Under the pieces are notes generated by a model, which did no database searches, was not told the DNA's origin, and worked only from the letters and a program-made list of their open reading frames with translations. Source: Halorussus limi (GTDB taxonomy: Archaea > Halobacteriota > Halobacteria > Halobacteriales > Haladaptataceae). From it: 64,000 nucleotides of DNA. Positions 1 to 7,665 of this stretch are shown here, one piece after another (positions within the stretch are counted from its first letter, which is position 1; the number at the start of each line of letters is the position of its first letter). The stretch spans positions 3,055,626 through 3,119,625 of the forward strand of contig NZ_CP096659.1 in the NCBI RefSeq assembly GCF_023238205.1. The letters are read 5' to 3'. The translations under genes and the position numbers were made by a program.

Positions 1-422
1 ACCAAGGTCGAACCGGTCCGCGATTAGCCCAAGACGACCAAGCGCAGTTCACACCTGGATACATCGAGGAGCGAACCACGCTCGCTGGCGTGGCGCTCCT
101 CGGGACAGCTGTCGTGACCGACGACCGGTCGATTACCGATCCGACGCATCGGATGCCGCGGTGGACGTTAGAGGTCGATGATACGGTCTACCACTGTCCG
201 GATGAGGTGACCGTCTCCTTCCACACCGTCGACGGGCAGATCCAGCTGGCCTACCTCGACCGACTCATCGACATTGCAGGTGACCTCGGTGCTGAGGTCA
301 TCGTCGCACTGATCGACCGGCTCCGACGGATGCTCCCCGAGGACGATTCGAACCAGCGGGTACTCGATGTGGTGGAGCAAAACATCGAGTGGCAGGCGCA
401 CGAGCGCCGGGGGGTGGTCTAA
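1..422 (+). CDS. Partial unknown protein coupled to HerA
   Basis: The frame is already open at base 1 and ends with TAA at 420-422, so only about the last 139 residues are present. I do not recognise the family. The visible part has a beta-rich stretch (around WTLEVDDTVYHCPDEVTVSF) followed by an amphipathic helix rich in Leu/Ile. Its stop codon shares one base with the next ATG (TAATG), which indicates translational coupling with the HerA-like ATPase. HerA ATPases usually pair with an effector or nuclease encoded next door (NurA in repair, other effectors in defence), so this may be the HerA partner. That role is inferred from position only. Confidence 0.6.
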   Translation, partial: QGRTGPRLAQDDQAQFTPGYIEERTTLAGVALLGTAVVTDDRSITDPTHRMPRWTLEVDDTVYHCPDEVTVSFHTVDGQIQLAYLDRLIDIAGDLGAEVIVALIDRLRRMLPEDDSNQRVLDVVEQNIEWQAHERRGVV

Positions 423-2065
423 TGTCCGGGAAGTCCTCCGTTGTCGGTACTGTTGCCGGACCAGGTGATGACCCGAACGAGTTCGTCTTCGTCACCCCTG
501 CGGACAAGTCGATAAAGACCGGGGAGTTCATCACCTACACTGTCTCCGTCGATGGAGGGAACCGGTCTGTGCTCGCCAGGGTAACGAACCGTGAGTTGAT
601 TCGCGGGCTACCCGAGGGCTTTCTCGCAGATCCCGAGGTTGGTCCAGATACGGTCGCGGCAACCCTCGGCGTCCCGACCGACGACACCGAATTGTACCGG
701 CTGACGGCGACGGTCATCGGGTACTATGACACTGAGATGACCACGTTCGCTAATCCGCGACAGCTCCCGGCCCCAGGGACACCACTATCGATTGCTCCCG
801 ACCAACAGCTCGAAACAGTTCTCCCGAACCTCGGCTGCGAGACGGACAGTACTGACGTCACGGAGCTAGAAGGGACTGCGCACCTGGGATGGTTACTGAA
901 TCGGTCACCGAAGGCGACGAATATCCACATTCCAATTGAGGAGTTCGCTTCGACGCACCTGGCAATCCTCGCATCCACTGGGAGCGGGAAATCGTACACA
1001 GCCTCTGTGTTGATCGAGGAAATGATGGGGGCTGATTCCCGTGCCTCACTACTCGTGTTCGACCCGCACGGGGAATACGATACCCTCGCGGAGATGCAGG
1101 GGAACGAGGCATTCCGAGGCGAGGACGGGTACGAGCCGGAGGTCGTATACTACGACCCTGAACGACTTCGGGTTCGTATCTCGGAACTGGAGATAGGCGA
1201 CGTCATGGCCGTCTTAGACAATCCGAGCAACCGGATGCAAGAGCGTTTGTCGACGGCATGGCGTGCGATGCAGCGACAGGAGAGTCGGACGTGGGGTATC
1301 GATGAGCTTATCGGTGAAATGGAAGCGAGATACGGGGAGGATGACGCGAGTGTCGGTGCGTTAGAGTGGCGACTTCGCCAGTCGATTGAGCGGAACGATC
1401 TGTTCCACCCCGAAGACAACGTTCCGCTGAACGAGATCGTGGATCCAGGTCAGTGTACAGTGTTGCAGATGGATACGTTGGATCGGTGGAATCAGCAACT
1501 CATCACGACCGTTCTCTTGCGACGGATGTATCGAGAGCGGCTCGATGCCGTCCGAGACCGAGACTCTCAGATTGAACATCCGCTCTTCGCGCTGTTCGAA
1601 GAGGGGCACCGGTTCGCACCAGCGTCTGGTGATGCGCCGTCACTTGGAATCATGCGAACGATCACGTCCGAGGGCCGCAAGTTCGGCTTCGGGCTGGGAA
1701 TCATCAGTCAACGTCCGTCGAAGATCGACCAAGACGTGCTGTCACAGTGCGGGACGCAGATCTCGATGCAAATCAAGAACCCGAATGACCAGGACGCGAT
1801 CAAGAACTCTGTTGAGGCTGCCGGTGAAGACGTTCTCCGTGAGTTACCTGGTCTGACGCCTGGGCAAGCGGTCGTCTCTGGCGATGCGATGAATACGCCG
1901 GCGCTGATACAAGTTCGGCAGCGCCGGACGTCCCACGGGGCAGGGAGCCGTCCCGTTATTGAGGAATGGCGTGACGCCTACGATCAGCGGCAGCGTGAAC
2001 CGACACAGTCCGAAGCAGCCGACTTTGGTGAAGGCGATTCGACCGGTGTCCAGAGTCTGGATTGA
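422..2065 (+). CDS. HerA-like DNA-translocating ATPase (DUF87)
   Basis: A 547-residue HerA/FtsK-superfamily ATPase, expected to act as a hexameric DNA pump. An N-terminal beta-barrel-like region precedes the Walker A motif ASTGSGKS (residues 184-191). LLVFDPHGEYD follows, then a Walker B with catalytic glutamate (LFALFEEGHRF) and the conserved segment GLGIISQRPSKIDQDVLSQC. The ATG at 422 overlaps the upstream stop and removes 11 unlikely N-terminal residues. Because it sits in a mobile element beside Mrr and DNA-methyltransferase genes and not in a repair cluster, a role in defence or element mobility is more likely than housekeeping repair. A separate chromosomal HerA-like gene lies at 62803. 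Confidence 0.9.
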   Translation: MSGKSSVVGTVAGPGDDPNEFVFVTPADKSIKTGEFITYTVSVDGGNRSVLARVTNRELIRGLPEGFLADPEVGPDTVAATLGVPTDDTELYRLTATVIGYYDTEMTTFANPRQLPAPGTPLSIAPDQQLETVLPNLGCETDSTDVTELEGTAHLGWLLNRSPKATNIHIPIEEFASTHLAILASTGSGKSYTASVLIEEMMGADSRASLLVFDPHGEYDTLAEMQGNEAFRGEDGYEPEVVYYDPERLRVRISELEIGDVMAVLDNPSNRMQERLSTAWRAMQRQESRTWGIDELIGEMEARYGEDDASVGALEWRLRQSIERNDLFHPEDNVPLNEIVDPGQCTVLQMDTLDRWNQQLITTVLLRRMYRERLDAVRDRDSQIEHPLFALFEEGHRFAPASGDAPSLGIMRTITSEGRKFGFGLGIISQRPSKIDQDVLSQCGTQISMQIKNPNDQDAIKNSVEAAGEDVLRELPGLTPGQAVVSGDAMNTPALIQVRQRRTSHGAGSRPVIEEWRDAYDQRQREPTQSEAADFGEGDSTGVQSLD

Positions 2066-2116
2066 TGCCAACCGAATCACGCTGAATACCTATCACGTAT
2101 TCTATGGATAGCGAGA

Positions 2117-2197
2117 ACGGAGGTGTCCAGAATTATTCGCCGGCTTCAGCGGACCGTTAGTAGTGTTCCTCGGTAGCCTCACGGGGGGTGTCCAGAA
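2117..2197 (+). repeat. Two G-run/TGTCCAGAA iterons
   Basis: ACGGAGGTGTCCAGAA (2117-2132) and ACGGGGGGTGTCCAGAA (2181-2197) are direct repeats 65 bases apart, in the same orientation as the gene. The same motif recurs in the 6574-7451 region. A weaker copy, TGTCCAGAG, is at 2047-2055 inside the end of the HerA-like gene. The copies look like binding sites for one DNA-binding protein, but which protein is unknown. Confidence 0.6.
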
Positions 2198-2608
2198 ATA
2201 CTATCAAGAATATTCCAATTCGGGGTTTAAATCAAGACAACTGGGGTACCCGTTAGCAAACCAAGAGAAACACTAGTATCGGAGATAGCAAATTGGTGCT
2301 TCGTTCGTCTGAATAACCAGTGACTCGCTCTCTACGAGGCTCTTTGGTAGACTGTCAGTAAGAGTTCTTGTTTAATTAGTATAGTGGTGGCGAGCACTGT
2401 CAGTGGTGTCAACACAATCAACTGGCCTGCGCGCCGGATTCGTTCACCGTCGGCCCAGGATTTGAGGAGTGACCAGTCGAACCCGCGCAATTGGACGGAC
2501 AATATTCCCGTCTCTCCAGCCCTGTTTCGCCTGAATCTTTCGCCGGGCTTGGTTCGGTACTCTGTTCGCAGTCCGAGCAACTCTCGGTTGGGCCTGGTTG
2601 ACCGAATG

Positions 2609-2615
2609 TTTAAGT
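2609..2615 (+). promoter_or_regulatory. TATA box of the DUF234 ATPase gene
   Basis: TTTAAGT lies 29-35 bases before the ATG at 2644, the usual archaeal TATA spacing for a leaderless or very short leader. Confidence 0.5.
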
Positions 2616-2643
2616 CATTATCGCAGTAATCATTACCCAGAGT

Positions 2644-4035
2644 ATGACCTTCTACGACCGGGAGGCGGAACTCGACACCCTCACCGCCGCGGTGGAGACC
2701 CCTGGTGCGGACTTTATCGTTGTTTACGGGCGACGTCGAGTCGGGAAGACGGAACTCCTCAAAGAATTCTGTGCCAACCGTCCCCACATATACTTCCTCG
2801 CCGCGCAGGAGGCCGAACATAGACAGCGAGAGAAGTTCCTCGACCAGATCGCAGACCACTTCGACGAGCGCGTCCCGCGAATCGACGGGTGGGACGAGGC
2901 GTTCGAATACCTCGGGGAGCAACTCCAGCGTGAGGATCTCGTCGTCGTCATCGACGAGTTCCCATATCTCGTCGCAGAGAACGACTCGCTCCCGTCGTAC
3001 GTACAAGCGTTCGTCGACCAGGAACTCGATGGGACGGATTCGATGCTCGTACTCTGTGGGTCGAGCGTGAGTACGATGGAATCAGAGATATTGGGTCACG
3101 AGAGCCCACTATACGGGCGACGAACGGCGCAACTCGACGTGACGCCGTTTTCGTTTCAACAGGCCCGAGCGGTCATCTCGTACGACATCCAGGATGCGAT
3201 TCGCTCGTATGCCGTCACGGGTGGCACCCCGATGTACCTCACGCTGTTCGACTACACACAGTCGCTCGCGGCGAATATTCAGTCGCACGTACTGTCACCG
3301 TCTGCAGTGCTGTATAACGAACCCGAGTTCCTCCTGCGCACCGAACTTCGAAGCCCAGCTCGGTACATGAGCATCCTCGAAGCGGTCGCACTGGGCCATA
3401 CGACCCCGAACGAGATCTCCGGCGCAACTGGGATCGATTCGGGACCGCTCTCGAAGTACTTACAGACACTTCGTCGACTTCGGCTCGTCAAACGAGATGT
3501 CCCAGTCACGGCCTCGGGGAAGAAATCCAAGCGGTCACGGTACCGGGTGGCTGATGAGTTCCTTCGGTTCTGGTTTCGATACGTCGAGCCGAATCGATCC
3601 AGTATCGAGGAAGCACCGGAGATCGTGTACGACGGGACGATTGAGCCGGATCTCCCAATCCACGTCGCAACCACGTTCGAAGACGTGTGCCAAGAAGCCG
3701 TCTGGGAAGGGATTCGACGCGGCACGTTCGACCCGTACTCGGAGGTCGGTCGCTGGTGGTACGGCGAAGAAGAGATCGACATCGTCGGACTGGCACCGAA
3801 CGACGACCGAGTCCTCCTCGCCGAATGTAAATGGACGACGGAGCCGGTTGGGGAAGACCTCGTCCAGAGTCTGCGAGCAAAGGCAGAGAACGTCCGATGG
3901 GGGCCGCCGGATCGAAACGAGCGGTTCGCCCTCTTCTCGAAAAGCGGGTTCGTCGACGGACTCGAAGCACAACTCGACGACTCGTGGTCCCTTTTCAGCG
4001 TAGCGGACCTCGACGACCTACTCATGCCGTCCTGA
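2644..4035 (+). CDS. Archaeal ATPase with C-terminal DUF234 nuclease-like domain
   Basis: A 463-residue STAND/archaeal-ATPase-family protein. Walker A is GRRRVGKT (residues 29-36) and Walker B is VVVIDEFPYL (about 98-107). A winged-helix segment follows (SGATGIDSGPLSKYLQTLRR). The C-terminal DUF234 domain keeps a PD-(D/E)XK-like signature, with an aspartate in EEEIDIVGL followed by LLAECKW. Family members often occur in archaeal mobile elements and defence neighbourhoods, but their reaction is not established. It has its own TATA box and is the first gene of a same-strand run with the Mrr and TraB-like genes. A nucleotide-controlled nuclease is plausible from the residues but unproven. Confidence 0.85.
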   Translation: MTFYDREAELDTLTAAVETPGADFIVVYGRRRVGKTELLKEFCANRPHIYFLAAQEAEHRQREKFLDQIADHFDERVPRIDGWDEAFEYLGEQLQREDLVVVIDEFPYLVAENDSLPSYVQAFVDQELDGTDSMLVLCGSSVSTMESEILGHESPLYGRRTAQLDVTPFSFQQARAVISYDIQDAIRSYAVTGGTPMYLTLFDYTQSLAANIQSHVLSPSAVLYNEPEFLLRTELRSPARYMSILEAVALGHTTPNEISGATGIDSGPLSKYLQTLRRLRLVKRDVPVTASGKKSKRSRYRVADEFLRFWFRYVEPNRSSIEEAPEIVYDGTIEPDLPIHVATTFEDVCQEAVWEGIRRGTFDPYSEVGRWWYGEEEIDIVGLAPNDDRVLLAECKWTTEPVGEDLVQSLRAKAENVRWGPPDRNERFALFSKSGFVDGLEAQLDDSWSLFSVADLDDLLMPS

Positions 4036-4062
4036 GTGCTTCGATACTGATCCAAGGGAACG

Positions 4063-4070
4063 TATATACG
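4063..4070 (+). promoter_or_regulatory. TATA box of the Mrr-like gene
   Basis: TATATACG lies 33-40 bases upstream of the ATG at 4103 in an otherwise A-rich leader. Spacing fits an archaeal promoter. Confidence 0.45.
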
Positions 4071-4102
4071 AGACAAACAACCAAGAAATAGAACACATCA
4101 AA

Positions 4103-5467
4103 ATGCCAGTTCTGGATGATCTCTCCGGTTTCGAGTTTGAGGACGTGATGGAGGACGTCTTCCGGAACCTCGGTTACGAGAACGTTCGGCAAGCAGAACG
4201 GACGGCTGACGAGGGGCGCGACATCCTCATGGAAGAGGTCGTTGACGGAACCCGTCGAGGGATCGTCGTTGAGTGTAAGCACACGGGGTCTGTCGGACGG
4301 CCGGTCGTGCAGAAACTTCACTCGGCGATTGCGACTTTCGAGTTCGATGGGCCGAAACGCGGAATGGTGGTGACGACTGGCCGATTCACAGATCCGGCTG
4401 TGGAGTACGCCGAGCGGCTTCAGCGGAACGATGATCCGTATCCAATCGAGCTTCTCGACGGTGTTGACCTCCGTGAGATTGCTGACGAGATCGGGCTTGA
4501 CCTCTACAACGGTCGGATCGAAATCCTGTGCGACGAAACACTTCGGCCGTACGACCCAGCGACGTCAGTGACTGCGCCCGTCAAAGAGGCGTTCCAAGAC
4601 ATCGAAAACATCGATTCATCGGACCTTCCGCAGCCGAATTCACAAGTTGCATTCCGCCCAGTTGTCGCTGTGACGGCGGACACGAACGCAGTCTTCGAGA
4701 CGTCGGTTGGCGTGATTCACCGGATCAACGACCGGTCCCAGTTCGTCGTCCACGCTGAACGCGGTCACCCCCGAACTGCATCGAGTGAAGTCTCGAACCT
4801 CGTGTCGGAGAACCTGCATGCGGCAGTTGACCTCGATGTGGATCAATTCGAGAACGTGTTTGATGCGGTTGAGGAGCGACGATTCGGGCAAACCCAGACC
4901 GAGTACAAGGAATGGGCAGTCGAACGACTCCAAGACTATCACACGACGACCGTCTCCTATACAGGAGACAATAACGTCACGTACACGAAGACGTGCGAAC
5001 CGAACCGTTCCGACATCTCGGTGCAGTCAATCGAACCGGTGTATCTTCCACTCGTTCGTCACACGACTGACCTGCAGGAGTACTCGTATCCGTACGAGTA
5101 TTTCGCCGCGGGGCCGTCACGCGTGACGAGCGAAGACGGCATCCATCAATGCGTCCACTGCGGCACGAACGGTGCCAACAACGCCTATACGTACTGTGCG
5201 AACTGCGGAAGCATCAACTGTGATTCACACATCAAGACCGAGCGACTGGAGGGAACACCGGTCTGTACCGGGTGCGCTGTAACCGAGCGCTTTGTGTTCA
5301 AGACCAAGTACTTCTACGACGAGGAAAACCGGGATGCGTTCCGAGAACAGTACGAAGCAATGCCGTTCCACGAGAAGGCCATGGAGAACACGCCGCTCAC
5401 TGTCGGTGCGGTCGTCGTGACGCTGCTCCTCGTCGTCAGCCTCCTAGTTAGCGTCGGAGTGCTGTAG
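4103..5467 (+). CDS. Mrr-type restriction endonuclease with zinc ribbons and membrane anchor
   Basis: A 454-residue protein. The N-terminal domain has the Mrr_cat/PD-(D/E)XK active site: D40 in DEGRDILME and E57/K59 in VVECKH. Known Mrr proteins cut modified DNA (type IV restriction). The middle region (about 150-330) is unrecognised. Near the C-terminus are cysteine pairs that look like zinc ribbons (CVHCG, CANCG, CTGC). The last 25 residues, beginning TPLTVGAVVVTLLLVV, form one transmembrane helix, so the enzyme should be held at the membrane, with the nuclease probably in the cytoplasm. The preceding gap is 67 bases and holds its own TATA box. Confidence 0.85.
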   Translation: MPVLDDLSGFEFEDVMEDVFRNLGYENVRQAERTADEGRDILMEEVVDGTRRGIVVECKHTGSVGRPVVQKLHSAIATFEFDGPKRGMVVTTGRFTDPAVEYAERLQRNDDPYPIELLDGVDLREIADEIGLDLYNGRIEILCDETLRPYDPATSVTAPVKEAFQDIENIDSSDLPQPNSQVAFRPVVAVTADTNAVFETSVGVIHRINDRSQFVVHAERGHPRTASSEVSNLVSENLHAAVDLDVDQFENVFDAVEERRFGQTQTEYKEWAVERLQDYHTTTVSYTGDNNVTYTKTCEPNRSDISVQSIEPVYLPLVRHTTDLQEYSYPYEYFAAGPSRVTSEDGIHQCVHCGTNGANNAYTYCANCGSINCDSHIKTERLEGTPVCTGCAVTERFVFKTKYFYDEENRDAFREQYEAMPFHEKAMENTPLTVGAVVVTLLLVVSLLVSVGVL

Positions 5468-5637
5468 CAAGGTGTAGTACCCGAAGGGGTAGGATCACTT
5501 TCCAACTGTTTAAGTGGATTCTTGACTATCGCTTGTATGAAGCATAGAACCACTGGAAGTTCCTTCGCTGTAGAGGGATTCGGGATTGAACGGCGAGCGA
5601 GCGAGAACGGTGAGGTGAGTACGGTGGGGAGGCATCG
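5468..5637. other. Leader region of the TraB-like gene
   Basis: 170 bases without a gene. TTTAAGTGGATT at about 5509 is a plausible TATA element, but it lies about 125 bases before the ATG at 5638. Either the leader is long or a shorter promoter escapes recognition. Confidence 0.35.
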
Positions 5638-6333
5638 ATGAACAAGCGAAGCCGTTCTATCGAACCCACCGGAATCACAACGTGCGATACAGCCGGTCGC
5701 GTCGGCGGGGTGCACGTTCTCGGTGTGCTCCACGGACAACCGCTTGCGACTGCCCGAGTGACTGGCGCGATCACGCGATACGACCCGGACGTTGTCGCTA
5801 TTGAAACGTCTGCGGAGGGGATCAGTCAGTACCACCCAGACGTTCGAGACGCGCGGTGGCCGCCGCGAGACGAACTCGAAGCCGCCGCGTTCGCAACGGA
5901 TCACCTCTACGATCTGTTAATCGCCGGCATCGATACGCAGGACTACGAGACGGCAGTGGACTTCGAACAGCTGGATCGGGAGATCTTCACTGCACTCGGG
6001 CAGATCGACTCAGAAGACCAGTTGAGGCGGACGACGTACTACGAGTTAGACCTCCAGACGATCCGGCAGTGGCGCGACCTGACGAAGCAGCGAGCCCCTG
6101 ACGCCTTCCAAACTGTTATCTCAGATCGTGACGCAGTGATGGCGGGTCACCTCACCGCACTCACTAACCACGACGACATCGACACAGTCGTCGCGGCTGT
6201 CGGCGTCCAGCATCTCACTGGCGTACTGGATCTGCTACGTGCGCCGTCGAAGATCCCCGACGACATCGTCGAGGTCCCACCGCTTGCGCATTACCGGTTA
6301 TTCCCGCGAGAATCACCGTACTCGAACGCATAA
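5638..6333 (+). CDS. Short TraB/PrgY-family protein
   Basis: 231 residues. It matches the TraB/PrgY/Tiki fold: VHVLGVLHGQ near the N-terminus, PDVVAIETS, then RDAVMAGHL and VVAAVGVQHLTGVLDLL. Family members include the enterococcal pheromone-shutdown protein and Tiki-type proteases; activity is inferred to be metalloprotease-like. Most archaeal TraB proteins are longer and end in several membrane helices. This one has none, so it should be soluble. The ATG at 5638 is preceded by a purine-rich GTGGGGAGG. Its place between an endonuclease gene and a methyltransferase gene hints at a role in defence or conflict, but nothing in the sequence defines it. Confidence 0.75.
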   Translation: MNKRSRSIEPTGITTCDTAGRVGGVHVLGVLHGQPLATARVTGAITRYDPDVVAIETSAEGISQYHPDVRDARWPPRDELEAAAFATDHLYDLLIAGIDTQDYETAVDFEQLDREIFTALGQIDSEDQLRRTTYYELDLQTIRQWRDLTKQRAPDAFQTVISDRDAVMAGHLTALTNHDDIDTVVAAVGVQHLTGVLDLLRAPSKIPDDIVEVPPLAHYRLFPRESPYSNA

Positions 6334-6573
6334 GTCGGGAACGAACTACTCACCCTCGTTCGCTTCACTTTCTGTACTTCCCACGCATGTAATGGTGGAG
6401 TGTGAATACAGGTATAGCGTACTGTGACACAACCAACCCCTTTGCACGCTGGAGTCCATCACTGTTGACCCCGGACCCATGGAGAACCGGGCCGGGTGCT
6501 GCGGTCAGTAGCTATTAGTTTTATCCGATTGCCCCAGGCCCCAATCGTCACTCTCCATCGAGGTTGAACCCCC

Positions 6574-6645
6574 TGTCCAGAATGTCCAGGATGTCGAGAA
6601 GACGTTTTCCCTATAAATCCGGGGGGAGGGGGGTTGTCCAGAACC
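6574..6645 (+). repeat. Left iteron cluster
   Basis: A tandem pair, TGTCCAGAA (6574-6582) followed directly by TGTCCAGGA (6583-6591). A G-run copy follows, GGAGGGGGGTTGTCCAGAAC (6625-6644). All point rightwards. The G-run copy and its flanking G tract are matched, inverted, by the right cluster. Confidence 0.75.
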
Positions 6646-6867
6646 TCCTGCCCCATATGGGGTGTTTTTCTGAGTAGCGGGCTACTGTTTCCATCGACAG
6701 ATGACCATGGTGAGTACCTCCGACTTTAATGTCAAGGCGGCTCAGTCGAATAGCCGGGATACACATATAATATGGTCGGGGAAGACAAGGGATCCGTGAA
6801 GGAAGAGAAACGCCTAAAGAGGCGGATCACATGTTTTTCTAGCGTATACCGCACGTTCGCCATCTAT

Positions 6868-6935
6868 TCCAATTAGGGGAATATACTACCTACAACAAAA
6901 GAATTATAATATTATATCAAGTGTAGATGAACGGC
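6868..6935. other. AT-rich segment inside the inverted iterons
   Basis: The segment is mostly A and T, with AATTATAATATTATAT-type runs and the small dyad ATTCC-AATTAG-GGGAAT just left of it. It sits near the middle of the inverted iteron clusters, where a duplex-unwinding element would be expected if this is an origin. Confidence 0.4.
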
Positions 6936-7237
6936 TACTTCCAGGGGAAACCTGGGGTCGGTTAGGTGATCTTGTCGCCAATCTTTTGCTGATGTCCACT
7001 CTGTATTGTATTCATATTCTTCTAGCCGATAAAGCTGATTACGGCCTCGGGAATATCCGCTGAGGTTGGCCGTAAAGGTCAGGATTCCTCAAAATTCTGG
7101 GTACACCTCCTCGTACACCGCCCTCATCTGAGAGTAACAGGTGATAGTACTCAGTTAGTCCCTGGAAGACCCCCAGTTCGACTGAAGTGATATGGGTCTA
7201 CTTTAGCGAAGTAATGTGGCCTAACAAGTGGTGGGAA

Positions 7238-7311
7238 GTTCTGGACAACCCCCCTCCCCGGGGTCTTAAGTGAGGGACTAGTTATTGACGTTCTGGACGT
7301 TCTGGACACAC
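7238..7311 (-). repeat. Right iteron cluster (inverted)
   Basis: GTTCTGGACAACCCCCCTCC (7238-7257) is the exact reverse complement of the left G-run copy at 6625-6644. The tandem TTCTGGACG (7291-7299) and TTCTGGACA (7300-7308), followed by a C-run, mirror the left tandem pair. The order of elements differs slightly, but both the single G-run copy and the dimer are conserved. Confidence 0.75.
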
Positions 7312-7398
7312 CCCCTCTATGGATTCTTTGCGAACAAACACCAAACACAGAACAAGAATACTGTTTGGGTGATGCTGTATCCTGAGTGGAACAGGAGA

Positions 7399-7451
7399 TG
7401 TCCAGAATCATCTAAACGTAATCCAAACGTCCACACGGGGGATGTCCAGAA
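7399..7451 (+). repeat. Two additional iterons
   Basis: ACAGGAGATGTCCAGAA (ending 7407) and ACACGGGGGATGTCCAGAA (ending 7451) are in the left-cluster orientation and each has a purine/G run on the 5' side. A degenerate inverted copy TTCTGGATA is at 7503-7511. They lie between the candidate origin and the methyltransferase promoter, so they could also affect its expression. Confidence 0.65.
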
Positions 7452-7626
7452 AACAAATAATTTAGTTTATATATTATGGCAATTCTCCATTCTGTCGGGT
7501 GATTCTGGATAATCCATTGCGATCCAACGTCGGACAGACCCTACGTCGAGAGTGTGGCGTTGCTCTGTGTTTATTACACTCTATCTACCGGCGATAATAG
7601 GAGTCTTCGGGGTTTCGAGGGCAGAG

Positions 7627-7635
7627 CTTTAAACC
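7627..7635 (+). promoter_or_regulatory. TATA box of the methyltransferase gene
   Basis: CTTTAAACC lies 31-39 bases before the ATG at 7666. This spacing supports ATG 7666 over the in-frame GTG at 7639, which is too close to the TATA box to be transcribed as a leaderless start. Confidence 0.45.
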
Positions 7636-7665
7636 GGGGTGGTTCATCAAGCCGAAGCACCTCCG

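Larger units (their letters stand above)
2066..2643. other. Intergenic region after the HerA-like gene
   Basis: No convincing gene. The first 150 bases carry two copies of the island's G-run/TGTCCAGAA repeat (listed separately). The central part (2225-2400) is AT-rich. The minus strand at about 2332-2600 can be read as a polypeptide ending in a hydrophobic helix, but it has no credible start or homology. The promoter of the next gene is at the right edge. Confidence 0.6.
6334..7665. other. 1.3 kb non-coding region, candidate replication origin
   Basis: No gene is supported on either strand. The region holds an AT-rich core (about 6868-6935) bracketed by inverted copies of a G-run plus TGTCCAGAA repeat at 6574-6645 and 7238-7310. 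Two further copies lie to the right (7399-7407, 7443-7451). This layout resembles archaeal plasmid origins, with initiator boxes in opposite orientation around a DNA-unwinding element. No Orc1/Cdc6 or Rep gene lies in the window, so a large regulatory array is the alternative. Confidence 0.5.

Noticed and set aside
422-2065. Chromosomal HerA-NurA repair pair
   Set aside because: The upstream partial protein does not look like NurA, and the gene lies in a mobile island; a second, chromosomal HerA-like gene exists at 62803.
6459-6656. 65-codon minus-strand frame in the candidate origin region
   Set aside because: It spans the iterons and has repetitive Pro/Gly content; no homology or start context.
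6574-7311. Canonical haloarchaeal Orc1/Cdc6 recognition boxes
   Set aside because: The repeats do have a G-run, but the core TGTCCAGAA and the side of the run differ from the ORB consensus I know, and no Orc1/Cdc6 gene is in the window. Kept only as an origin candidate.
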